Shown one piece after another: positions 1 to 6,007 of a stretch of 10,552 bases of DNA. Source of the DNA: Oscillospiraceae bacterium (GTDB lineage: Bacteria > Bacillota > Clostridia > Oscillospirales > Ruminococcaceae). The position numbers were made by a program, and so were the translations under genes. The first letter of the stretch is position 1. Every line of letters starts with the position of its first letter. The notes beneath the pieces are model-generated. The model saw nothing but the letters and a program-made list of their open reading frames with translations. It did no database searches and had not been told where the DNA came from. Where the stretch lies: contig JARBTU010000116.1 of NCBI GenBank assembly GCA_029240015.1, positions 1 to 10,552 of the forward strand, in the 5' to 3' direction.

Positions 1-143
1 GAATTGAAGAAAAATTATATTTGGCAAACCTAGAGCAACTATCTGAAAGAGCGCATGAAGATCAGTGTACTCCTGCAAACCCAAGATATCCTCTTGTTTG
101 CGAGTTGGGTGAGTTATACAAAAAAGCTTATTACGGCAAATAA
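1..143 (+). CDS. adhE: AdhE-type iron-containing alcohol dehydrogenase, C-terminal fragment
   Basis: Frame 3 is open from the left edge and ends in TAA at 141-143, giving 46 residues. The segment DQCTPANPRYPL followed by ELGELYKKAYYG matches the end of the Fe-dependent alcohol dehydrogenase domain of bifunctional acetaldehyde-CoA/alcohol dehydrogenases, where DDQCTGANPRYPL and a final YYG are typical. That enzyme reduces acetyl-CoA to ethanol with NADH in the cytoplasm and regenerates NAD+ during fermentation. The fragment is too short to tell a full two-domain AdhE from a stand-alone Fe-ADH of the same subfamily. It is the only + strand gene and converges on the minus-strand gene at 249-812, with a shared terminator between them. 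Confidence 0.75.
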   Translation, partial: IEEKLYLANLEQLSERAHEDQCTPANPRYPLVCELGELYKKAYYGK

Positions 144-177
144 ACAATGCGTTAAACATTTCTAAATACTCTCTCTT

Positions 178-226
178 ATAAAAAAGAACCCCTCTATGAA
201 TTTTTCATAGAGGGGTTCTTTTTTAT
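178..226. terminator. Bidirectional Rho-independent terminator
   Basis: The arms 178-200 and 204-226 are perfectly complementary (23 bp) around a 3-nt TTT loop. The core includes GAACCCCTCTATG and its complement. Flanking A-runs on the left and T-runs on the right become the U-tract on whichever strand is transcribed. It lies 35 nt after the stop codon of the + strand dehydrogenase gene and 22 nt after the stop codon of the minus-strand gene ending at 249, so it can stop both convergent transcripts. Confidence 0.93.
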
Positions 227-248
227 GTATTTATTTTTATTTGAATTA

Positions 249-812
249 CTATTTATCTTTTCTAATTTGCCATAATAATAAGTCAATTTTTTTCACATTT
301 GTTATTCCTGAATTTGGGTAAACCTTATCAAATAAGCTTAATATTTCTCGGGTATTATCCATAGATAAAAATTCATTATACCAATTACATATAGCATTAT
401 AGAGAATTATTGTTTTACTTATACGGTTATCTTCGTATTGTTTAGTAGGAAGCAATCCTAAATTTTGTAAAACATAGGTATCCCAAATTGGCATATCAGG
501 ATTTATCGTTGCTAATAATTTACTCGAGAAAGATGCTTCTAAACGATTGTGATTTTGATATAAATAATAGATGACATCTTCGAATATAATATTAGAATTT
601 CTATTATTATATAAATAGGTATAATATGATTTTCTAAACTCACTATTTCGTCTTAGTCTATAAAATCCATTAAATTTTCTTTGAAAAGTATTATCCGTTG
701 GTACATCAGAAACTCTGAACATTTTCATAATTTCTTGATATTGATTAAGCCCTTTTTGAATTTTAGGTAGGGTTTCTTCAGCTTTTTCTTTGGATAATAT
801 CTGCATAATCAT
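249..812 (-). CDS. AT-rich hypothetical protein
   Basis: This encodes 187 residues of unrecognised function. It looks soluble and largely helical, is rich in Tyr, Asn, Ile and Lys, and has no signal peptide or membrane segment. Distinctive stretches are a basic region near residue 50 (FYRLRRNSEFRKSYY), a central FSSKLLATINPDMPIWD followed by YVLQNLGL, and a C-terminal KKIDLLLWQIRK. The combination of a conserved Lys, an NP..PIWD element and a C-terminal D..LWQ is faintly reminiscent of helix-hairpin-helix DNA glycosylase-like folds, but I would not assign a function. AGGGG lies 4 nt before the first ATG (812) and 10 nt before a second in-frame ATG (806), so the start is ambiguous. It is the last gene of the PHP-malic enzyme-TSCPD unit, 11 nt after the TSCPD stop codon. 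Its base composition is unlike the neighbours: about 20-22% GC over 541-660, against about 53% over 1441-1500 in the malic enzyme gene. This suggests acquisition by transfer. Confidence 0.8.
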   Translation of the reverse strand: MIMQILSKEKAEETLPKIQKGLNQYQEIMKMFRVSDVPTDNTFQRKFNGFYRLRRNSEFRKSYYTYLYNNRNSNIIFEDVIYYLYQNHNRLEASFSSKLLATINPDMPIWDTYVLQNLGLLPTKQYEDNRISKTIILYNAICNWYNEFLSMDNTREILSLFDKVYPNSGITNVKKIDLLLWQIRKDK

Positions 813-823
813 AATACCCCTAT

Positions 824-1075
824 TTAAATTATTTGAATTGCTTCTAAAAGAGCTATCGAGAGTTCTGCAGGACAGGAAGAATCCTTATAGCCACATTTGA
901 TTCCCTCCAGCTTTTCAATAACATCATTGACTTTTTGTCCGATTACTAAAGCGGAAACTCCTTGTGCATTCCCACTGCATCCACCTTCAAAGACTACATT
1001 TTTAATTATATCGCCATCCAGTTCAATTAAGATAGATCTTGCGCAAACGCCGGTTGGTTCAAAACGATATTCCAT
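824..1075 (-). CDS. TIGR03905-family TSCPD domain protein
   Basis: This is a small cytoplasmic protein of 83 residues matching the TSCPD domain family. It has Cys11 in PTGVCARS, Cys33 in GGCSGNAQG, Cys61 and Cys68, with the signature DSSCPAEL near residues 65-72. The four spaced cysteines suggest metal binding, as seen in related C-terminal domains of some ribonucleotide reductases; the role of stand-alone members is unknown. The length is normal for the family. Start choice: AAAGGAAG lies 8 nt upstream of the ATG and overlaps the end of the malic enzyme gene, whose stop codon is only 15 nt away. The two are therefore almost certainly co-transcribed and perhaps translationally coupled. Family assignment is confident; function is not known. 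Confidence 0.9.
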   Translation of the reverse strand: MEYRFEPTGVCARSILIELDGDIIKNVVFEGGCSGNAQGVSALVIGQKVNDVIEKLEGIKCGYKDSSCPAELSIALLEAIQII

Positions 1076-1090
1076 TTTTTATACTTCCTT

Positions 1091-2263
1091 TTATACTCTT
1101 GCAAGTCCTTGTTCTATGGCTTTTTTTGCAACCGCGTCAGCGACACTTTGAGCTACTCGTTTATCGAATGGGTCGGGTAATATATACTCAGTCGTCAACT
1201 CTTCGTCACTTATGATTCCAGCTATTGCGTTTGCTGCAGCAAGTTTGATTTCATCCGTTATTTCGCGAGCTCTGACTTGTAAAGCGCCTTTAAATATTCC
1301 CGGAAAAGCAAGAACGTTGTTAATCTGGTTGGGAAAATCGCTCCGTCCTGTTCCTACAATGAACGCTCCGCCTTTTTTGGCTTCATCAGGCATAATTTCC
1401 GGCAAAGGATTCGCCATGGCAAATATGACTGGGCGCTCTGCCATCGTTGAAACCATCTCCGGCGTAACCAATCCCGGACGAGAAACCCCGATAAAGACGT
1501 CAGCTCCTTTTAATGCATCTGCCAATAGACCTTTTTTCACGCCTTTATTCGTAATTTTCGCCATTTCAGACTGTGGCGGATTGTTTCCTTGTGCACCGTC
1601 ATAGATAATACCGTTTATATCACAAAGAATAATGTCTCCTACTTGGAGCAACAGCAATAATTTAGCAATAGCAATCCCTGCGGCACCAGCGCCATTAATC
1701 ACAATCGTCAAGTCAGATAGTTTTTTCTGAGCAAGCTTTGCGGCGTTAATCACGGCAGCACCGGCAATAATCGCCGTACCGTGCTGGTCGTCGTGAAAAA
1801 CAGGAATGTCAAGCTTTTGCTTTAATTTTTCTTCTATTTCAAAGCAGCGAGGTGCTGCAATATCTTCTAAATTGATTCCGCCAAAACTTGGGGAAATTAA
1901 CTCAATCGTTCTGACAATTTCATCGACATCTTTGCTGTCCACACAGATAGGAAAAGCATCCACACCCGCAAATTCTTTAAAAAGAGCACATTTTCCTTCC
2001 ATTACAGGCATTGCGGCAACCGGACCGATATCTCCTAGTCCTAAAACCGCAGTTCCGTCTGTAATTACTGCAACCAAGTTTCCTCTTCTTGTCAACTCAT
2101 ATGATAGCTGAGGATCTTTCTCGATTTCCAAACAGGGCTGAGCAACACCGGGAGTATAGGCAACAGATAAGTCTTCTTTATTTTTAATCTCTGCTCGGGA
2201 AATAATCTCTATTTTCCCTTTCCATTGTTTATGCATTTCAACTGATTTTTGCTTGATATCCAT
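1091..2263 (-). CDS. Malic enzyme (NAD(P)-dependent, decarboxylating, short form)
   Basis: It oxidatively decarboxylates malate to pyruvate and CO2, reducing NAD(P)+, in the cytoplasm. The 390-residue length is that of the short bacterial/archaeal form without a phosphotransacetylase domain. Visible family elements are SVAYTPGVA with catalytic Tyr36, EGKCALFKEFAG with catalytic Lys91, the metal-binding INLEDIAAPRCFEIE (Glu133, Asp134), HDDQHGTA with Asp158/159, and the nucleotide-binding INGAGAAGIA (190-198) ending in CDINGI. Asp215 at the end of the second Rossmann strand would favour NAD+, but cofactor preference cannot be settled by eye. The start is supported by GGGAGG 5 nt before the ATG. 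It follows the PHP gene by 33 nt and precedes the TSCPD gene by 15 nt in one apparent transcription unit. In anaerobes that use a malate shunt it supplies reducing power and pyruvate. Confidence 0.96.
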   Translation of the reverse strand: MDIKQKSVEMHKQWKGKIEIISRAEIKNKEDLSVAYTPGVAQPCLEIEKDPQLSYELTRRGNLVAVITDGTAVLGLGDIGPVAAMPVMEGKCALFKEFAGVDAFPICVDSKDVDEIVRTIELISPSFGGINLEDIAAPRCFEIEEKLKQKLDIPVFHDDQHGTAIIAGAAVINAAKLAQKKLSDLTIVINGAGAAGIAIAKLLLLLQVGDIILCDINGIIYDGAQGNNPPQSEMAKITNKGVKKGLLADALKGADVFIGVSRPGLVTPEMVSTMAERPVIFAMANPLPEIMPDEAKKGGAFIVGTGRSDFPNQINNVLAFPGIFKGALQVRAREITDEIKLAAANAIAGIISDEELTTEYILPDPFDKRVAQSVADAVAKKAIEQGLARV

Positions 2264-2296
2264 TCTTTCCTCCCAAATAGGTCATAGCATTAAACA

Positions 2297-3139
2297 TTAC
2301 TTAATTTTTATTTTATTGTGTAAAGCAAACATTGCATCGATTGATTCCTGAGGAGTAAAACATCTTCCAACAGGGCTTGGTCTTGAGGCATACATCCCGT
2401 GAAAATCAGATCCCCCGGTGGTAAGAAGACCATATTTATTGGCTATTTCCAACAACATCCCATCTTCACCCGGTTTATTTTTGGAATGCCATACTTCGAT
2501 TCCATCAATAAGCTTATTTTCACACATTTCTTCTAACAAGTCGTAACTGTCATAAACACCCGGATGAGCAAAAACTGCAATTCCTCCCGATGAATGGATA
2601 AGATCCACCACTTCAAAAACATCAGGGCATTCACAGCCAACGAAGCAACTTCCTTCTACGGGGTCAAAAAGCTGGTTGTAAAGGTTCCCATATATTCTTG
2701 TGGTGAAACCTGCATCCATCAAGGCATGCATAATATGCTGTTTGTACACACTTTTCGAACTTGCTGAATATTTGGTTATACATTCCGGCGTAATCGGAAA
2801 AATACGCATCACTTGCTTTGCCATCTCATTTGCGGCTTTTTTTCGGTTTTCACAAATCCGCAGGCACATTCCCTCAAGCCGATCAGGCTTGATTGGAAGA
2901 TAACAAAGAATATGTACTTGCTTGTTACGCTCAAAATCGTAAGCTGACATTTCAACGCCTGGAACAATCTGTATCCCGTACCGTTCCCCTAATATCTTTG
3001 CTCTGGAAAAGGACGCAAGTGTGTCATGGTCGGTCAAAGAGATAAAATCGAGGTTTGTACGTTTGGCATATGCGATTACATCCTCAATGCCCTGTGACCC
3101 ATCAGAAAGTCGTGTGTGACAGTGTAGATCGCCTTTCAT
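2297..3139 (-). CDS. PHP-domain metal-dependent phosphoesterase (TrpH/YciV-like)
   Basis: The PHP domain carries an almost complete set of metal ligands. Numbered from the upstream ATG at 3148, these are DLHCHT (His9, His11), LSDGS (Asp16), LTDHDT (Asp40, His41), Glu66 in PGVEMS, His79, AHPG (His195) and GSDFHG (Asp248, His250). The layout matches the group containing E. coli YciV (RNase AM/TrpH) and nucleoside 3',5'-bisphosphate phosphatases, so hydrolysis of a phosphoester in a small nucleotide or RNA 5' end is likely; the substrate is not predictable here. Two in-frame ATGs exist. AAGGGG sits 1 nt before the one at 3148 (too close) and 10 nt before the one at 3139, which also gives the typical MKGDLHCHT beginning, so 3139 is preferred (280 residues). 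It is the first gene of the unit leading into malic enzyme. Confidence 0.92.
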   Translation of the reverse strand: MKGDLHCHTRLSDGSQGIEDVIAYAKRTNLDFISLTDHDTLASFSRAKILGERYGIQIVPGVEMSAYDFERNKQVHILCYLPIKPDRLEGMCLRICENRKKAANEMAKQVMRIFPITPECITKYSASSKSVYKQHIMHALMDAGFTTRIYGNLYNQLFDPVEGSCFVGCECPDVFEVVDLIHSSGGIAVFAHPGVYDSYDLLEEMCENKLIDGIEVWHSKNKPGEDGMLLEIANKYGLLTTGGSDFHGMYASRPSPVGRCFTPQESIDAMFALHNKIKIK

Positions 3140-3162
3140 ACTGCTCATTCCCCTTTATGACA

Positions 3163-3190
3163 AACACGCTTATAAGGATATAACCGTGTT
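3163..3190. repeat. Imperfect 28-nt palindrome before the PHP gene
   Basis: On the + strand the arms are AACACG-C-TTATA (3163-3174) and TATAA-C-CGTGTT (3179-3190), separated by AGGA. Eleven of twelve positions pair and the only mismatch is C opposite C. It lies 23 nt upstream of the preferred PHP start and downstream of the predicted start of transcription, so it could be an operator or an RNA hairpin in the leader. No U-tract follows, so it is not an ordinary terminator. Confidence 0.6.
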
Positions 3191-3264
3191 AAAAGATACA
3201 ATATCGTTAAAAAGGTTATATAATTGGATAGAAAAGTATGTTGATAGATATGTATAACATAATA

Positions 3265-3294
3265 ATTATACCTTATTTAAGGCACGTAATGCAA
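3265..3294 (-). promoter_or_regulatory. SigA-type promoter for the PHP-malic enzyme unit
   Basis: On the minus strand TTGCAT (3294-3289) is followed after 18 nt by TATAAT (3270-3265). Transcription would start near 3258, giving a leader of about 120 nt before the PHP start. It is placed after the tRNA-Gly terminator and is the best promoter match in this gap. The spacer contains CCTTA/TAAGG half-sites directly against the -10 box. Confidence 0.65.
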
Positions 3295-3349
3295 GCAAAT
3301 ATTTCATAAATATCCTGCTCGTCTTCTGCTTATTTTGCTGATTGTTCGT

Positions 3350-3387
3350 AAAAAACAAAAAAGCGGCAATTTTTTCGCCGCTTTTTT
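3350..3387 (-). terminator. Rho-independent terminator of tRNA-Gly
   Basis: The hairpin pairs GCGGC (3363-3367) with GCCGC (3377-3381), extended by A-T pairs to 3357-3387, around a 9-nt loop. On the minus strand it is followed by a T-rich run (TTTTTTGTTTTTT, 3362-3350). It begins 10 nt after the CCA end of the tRNA. The T-run on the other side makes it partly bidirectional, but no + strand gene needs it. Confidence 0.9.
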
Positions 3388-3396
3388 GATCTGTTT

Positions 3397-3472
3397 TGGA
3401 GCGGGTTACGAGGCTCGAACTCGCTACCTCCACCTTGGCAAGGTGGCGCTCTACCAAATGAGCTAAACCCGC
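3397..3472 (-). tRNA. tRNA-Gly (anticodon GCC)
   Basis: A complete 76-nt cloverleaf. The acceptor stem GCGGGTT pairs perfectly with AACCCGC, the D arm is GCTC/GAGC, and the anticodon stem CCACC/GGTGG holds the loop TTGCCAA (anticodon GCC). The T arm GCGAG/CTCGT has loop TTCGAGC. The discriminator is T, as usual for bacterial tRNA-Gly, and the CCA end is encoded. It is a single tRNA gene with its own promoter and terminator. Confidence 0.98.
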
Positions 3473-3474
3473 AT

Positions 3475-3509
3475 ATAAAATACTGACATCAATTATATCA
3501 GTATTTTAT
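3475..3509. repeat. 12-bp inverted repeat overlapping the tRNA promoter
   Basis: ATAAAATACTGA (3475-3486) is perfectly complementary to TCAGTATTTTAT (3498-3509), with an 11-nt spacer that holds most of the tRNA -10 box. On the minus strand it lies 13 nt after the DUF624 stop codon and ends in TTTTAT, so the transcript could form an AT-rich hairpin that terminates the upstream gene. It could equally be an operator over the tRNA promoter. Confidence 0.6.
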
Positions 3510-3520
3510 CTATTTGTCAA
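3492..3520 (-). promoter_or_regulatory. Perfect consensus SigA promoter of tRNA-Gly
   Basis: TTGACA (3520-3515) and TATAAT (3497-3492) are separated by exactly 17 nt on the minus strand, an ideal vegetative promoter. The start of transcription is expected near 3485, about 13 nt before the tRNA 5' end, which fits a stable-RNA gene. Confidence 0.92.
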
Positions 3521-3522
3521 TA

Positions 3523-4350
3523 TTATTTTATGGTTCTATTCTTTTTGATCTTTTCATTTTTAATTTCAACAGCTACTTCCTGCGTGCCGATGTCCTTAAA
3601 AATCGCTTCATCCGGGCTTTCGTCCAAATCTGGCTGATTTTCATTCTGCTTTTTATAAAAAGGTTCAACAACATATTTTAAAATGTGTCTGTAGGAGTTA
3701 AAGCATATAATCAAACCTATCATGGAAATACCAATCCCAAGGATAATTGGAAAAGCAAACATATAGAACAAGTACAAAGGCGCCGCAATAAGTGCAATAA
3801 ATAAAGTGGTCAACAAATTGGTTTTTAAGCAGGCAATGGATAATATCAACGAATTTTTGATAATTTGTTTGAGTTTAAGGTCAAGCGAAACAATCATCAA
3901 GTAAGAATAATAATTCATAAACAATGCCGCAATTGCAACAAAGATGCAAAGCCCGAGCGGGATATAGAAAAAGTTGGAGCGGGATTGGTTAAGCCAATCA
4001 TAATAGAAAGGAATCGCCACTGAAAGGATAATGACAATCAAAACATTGATGACGGTCATTCCGACGGACTGCTTCCAGTTTCTTTTAAAAGCGCCAATAA
4101 AATCTCCCCACAAAAAAGCATGTTTTTCTTCGGAAAAGTTCCTCAATACATACACGAATCCGGCTGTTGCGGGTCCAATTGTAACGATTGGAATACAAAA
4201 AGCAATGTAAAGAAGATTTAAAAGAATCAGCTTCCAAAACTTTCTGAAAAATATATCAAAGAACAAAAAGAATCTTTTTTTAGTGGGTCCGTTTTTATCG
4301 ATACCCGGTCCTGCTTTTGAAAAATTCGTTATTTGAAAAATATTAGCCAT
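3523..4350 (-). CDS. DUF624/YesL-family membrane protein
   Basis: This is a 275-residue integral membrane protein with about five hydrophobic segments, near residues 41-63, 97-116, 127-150, 176-198 and 200-217. It has the FFLFFDIFFRKFWKL entry and the GPATAGFVYVLRNF region (59-72) typical of the DUF624 (YesL) family. The C-terminal tail of about 45 residues is charged (Glu/Lys/Asp-rich) and probably cytoplasmic. YesL-like proteins often lie near carbohydrate ABC transporters or two-component systems, but no such partner is seen here and the function is unknown. An ATG at 4374 is in frame, but GGAGG at 4357-4361 lies 6 nt before the ATG at 4350, which gives the start MANIFQ. A separate strong promoter precedes it, so it can be expressed independently of spoIIM and proC. 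Confidence 0.88.
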   Translation of the reverse strand: MANIFQITNFSKAGPGIDKNGPTKKRFFLFFDIFFRKFWKLILLNLLYIAFCIPIVTIGPATAGFVYVLRNFSEEKHAFLWGDFIGAFKRNWKQSVGMTVINVLIVIILSVAIPFYYDWLNQSRSNFFYIPLGLCIFVAIAALFMNYYSYLMIVSLDLKLKQIIKNSLILSIACLKTNLLTTLFIALIAAPLYLFYMFAFPIILGIGISMIGLIICFNSYRHILKYVVEPFYKKQNENQPDLDESPDEAIFKDIGTQEVAVEIKNEKIKKNRTIK

Positions 4351-4356
4351 TTTTAA

Positions 4357-4361
4357 CCTCC
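4357..4361 (-). promoter_or_regulatory. RBS fixing the DUF624 start
   Basis: GGAGG is placed 6 nt before the ATG at 4350. This rules out the upstream in-frame ATG at 4374, which would put the ribosome binding site inside the coding region. Confidence 0.85.
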
Positions 4362-4399
4362 ATATGCAGTTCAAGCCTGCAAAAACATCCTATTCATCT

Positions 4400-4428
4400 A
4401 TTATGAATAAAAATAAGCATATTGTCAA
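4400..4428 (-). promoter_or_regulatory. SigA promoter of the DUF624 gene
   Basis: TTGACA (4428-4423), a 17-nt spacer and CATAAT (4405-4400) on the minus strand. Transcription would start near 4393, about 43 nt before the ATG. An ATTCAT-N5-ATGAAT dyad (4392-4408) covers the -10 box and may be an operator. Downstream, TGCAG/CTGCA (4365-4369 and 4377-4381) can form a small hairpin just before the ribosome binding site. Confidence 0.85.
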
Positions 4429-4462
4429 TGGATGAACACATACATTTTAATCCTATGTAACT

Positions 4463-5101
4463 TTATAAAACAAAGAACCTTGCGAATAAAAAAGAAAAGG
4501 AGCTGTCTATGATTGCGGATGCTATGATAAACACGAGAATTACAAGGTATTTAGCGCAATATAGCTTTATGGACTTTAGGCTGATTTCTCCCTCTATCTT
4601 CTTGATAACACTGCTTAGGAACAGGTTGGATAAACGGATGCTTTCTTTGGATGCCAAAACTATTGCCAATGCGGAGATACAGGCATGAGGCAGAATCATT
4701 ACGCCGCAAAAACCCACTCCTTTTAGGCCGTAATAGGTATACATATAGCCCATAGACAATCCAACACCAAGTCCATAAAAACAAGGAGAAAAAAATATAA
4801 ACGGTTGCGAGATAGCGCTGAATCCCATTAAGAACAAAATAAAGATAAAAATAAAATTGGATGAAAAAGAGCCAACCAAAGTTGAGAGCAGTGTTTGTCC
4901 CGATCGTTTTGAAACAAATCCGTCGGTCATGAACGACAATGTCCCTATCAGATTCTGGCTTCCATTTCTAATAACGATTGCACCATAAACCATTCCGATG
5001 AAGAACATTACGATTAAAACCAAAAACAGTCTGTTTTTCTTTAAATATTGAGATGGGTCCGCCTTATATACTTCCGCATATACATTGCTTGTCCTTAACA
5101 T
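4463..5101 (-). CDS. spoIIM: Stage II sporulation protein M-like membrane protein
   Basis: This encodes 212 residues, close to the 214 of B. subtilis SpoIIM. Hydrophobic segments lie near residues 25-44, 81-99, 101-121, 128-150 and 184-206. The N-terminal short basic region before the first membrane segment, the central glycine-rich stretch and the LPHACISALAIVLASKE segment (a version of the family's LPHG.xE element) support the call. SpoIIM acts with SpoIID and SpoIIP in peptidoglycan remodelling during engulfment of the forespore. Start choice: AAAGGAGG lies 7 nt before the ATG at 5101; the longer reading from 5146 would place this site inside the gene. It follows proC by 76 nt. The wider DUF95 family contains non-sporulation members, so the exact role is inferred. 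Confidence 0.8.
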   Translation of the reverse strand: MLRTSNVYAEVYKADPSQYLKKNRLFLVLIVMFFIGMVYGAIVIRNGSQNLIGTLSFMTDGFVSKRSGQTLLSTLVGSFSSNFIFIFILFLMGFSAISQPFIFFSPCFYGLGVGLSMGYMYTYYGLKGVGFCGVMILPHACISALAIVLASKESIRLSNLFLSSVIKKIEGEISLKSIKLYCAKYLVILVFIIASAIIDSSFSFLFARFFVL

Positions 5102-5108
5102 TGTTGAA

Positions 5109-5116
5109 CCTCCTTT
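5109..5116 (-). promoter_or_regulatory. Strong RBS fixing the spoIIM start
   Basis: AAAGGAGG with a 7-nt spacer to the ATG at 5101 is the strongest ribosome binding site in the window. It decides against the in-frame start at 5146. Confidence 0.88.
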
Positions 5117-5177
5117 GCAGGTTTGATTTAATGCGTTTCGTAACATTAAAATATATGCAAAAGAGGTTTATTTTATG

Positions 5178-5990
5178 CTATTTTGATAATTCGTATGCGC
5201 GGTTGGTGCATTGCTTACACGCATCATTGATAATACCTAATAAATCATGCTGATAAAATGAATCTAACCCTTTTAAGGTGGTTCCGCCCGGGGAGCTGAC
5301 CATTTTAATCAGCTCTTCCAAATCATATCCTGATTCGGTCATCATTTTGGCACTTCCTTCAAGCGTCTTGCAAAAAAGCTTTAAGGCAACATCAACATCT
5401 ATATCAACGCTTTTTGCATACTGGACGAATCCTTTGGCAAAAAGATAAACAAAAGCAGGAGAGCTCCCGTTAATCGCGATAATCTCTTTCATCTTGTCGC
5501 GGCTTACTTCCTCAGATATCCCGCTTGCGTCAAAAATTCCTTTTACAAATTCAAATTCTGCTAAACTTGTCGACGCCACTTTGCTCAAAGCAGTCGCACC
5601 GCATCCCAAAAGAAGAGGGGTGTTCGGCATTACTAAAACCACTTTACAGTCATAGCCGAGCTTTTCTTTGATATACTCTGCGGTTATTCCTGCGGCAATC
5701 GAAATCACAACAGCTTTTTTATTAACGCTGTTTTTTATGGTTTCCAGCACTTCATCAAAATTTTGCGGTTTAATTGCCAACAAAATATAATCACAACACG
5801 AAGTAATATCATTAATATCATTTTGAGAAGTTACGCAAGAATATTTTTGCTCCAAAAATTTTGCTTTTTCCTCTGCAACATCAAAAACAACAACATCCGC
5901 GCGATCCGATAATTCCGAATTAGCAATCCCGCCAATAATGGCGGTCGCCATATTTCCTGCCCCGATAAATCCGATTTTTGTTTTGCTCAT
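5178..5990 (-). CDS. proC: Pyrroline-5-carboxylate reductase
   Basis: It catalyses the last step of proline synthesis, reducing 1-pyrroline-5-carboxylate to proline with NAD(P)H in the cytoplasm. At 270 residues it has the usual length. The N-terminal Rossmann motif IGFIGAGNMATAI is followed by AIKPQ, by VMPNTPLLLGCGATAL, by GSSPAFVYLF (family GSGPAYVF, substrate site) and by SSPGGTTLKGL (family SPGGTT). In-frame codons at 5999 (GTG) and 5990 (ATG) could start the protein. GAGGTG at 5997-6002 lies 6 nt before the ATG and overlaps the GTG, so 5990 is chosen. It begins 17 nt after the radical SAM maturase gene ends and is probably read from the same transcript, an unusual partner for a ranthipeptide locus. 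Confidence 0.95.
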   Translation of the reverse strand: MSKTKIGFIGAGNMATAIIGGIANSELSDRADVVVFDVAEEKAKFLEQKYSCVTSQNDINDITSCCDYILLAIKPQNFDEVLETIKNSVNKKAVVISIAAGITAEYIKEKLGYDCKVVLVMPNTPLLLGCGATALSKVASTSLAEFEFVKGIFDASGISEEVSRDKMKEIIAINGSSPAFVYLFAKGFVQYAKSVDIDVDVALKLFCKTLEGSAKMMTESGYDLEELIKMVSSPGGTTLKGLDSFYQHDLLGIINDACKQCTNRAYELSK

Positions 5991-5996
5991 TCTTTT

Positions 5997-6002
5997 CACC
6001 TC
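5997..6002 (-). promoter_or_regulatory. RBS fixing the proC start
   Basis: GAGGTG with a 6-nt spacer to the ATG at 5990. The alternative GTG start at 5997-5999 is part of this site and so cannot use it. Confidence 0.75.
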
Positions 6003-6007
6003 AATTA

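Noticed and set aside
1212..1604. 130-codon open frame on the + strand
   Set aside because: It lies fully inside the malic enzyme gene on the opposite strand; the malic enzyme motifs leave no doubt which strand is coding.
3266..3457. 63-codon open frame on the minus strand
   Set aside because: It runs through tRNA-Gly and its terminator and has no ribosome binding site or family resemblance.
4351..4374. Longer N-terminus for the DUF624 protein
   Set aside because: A GGAGG ribosome binding site lies inside this stretch, 6 nt before the next ATG.
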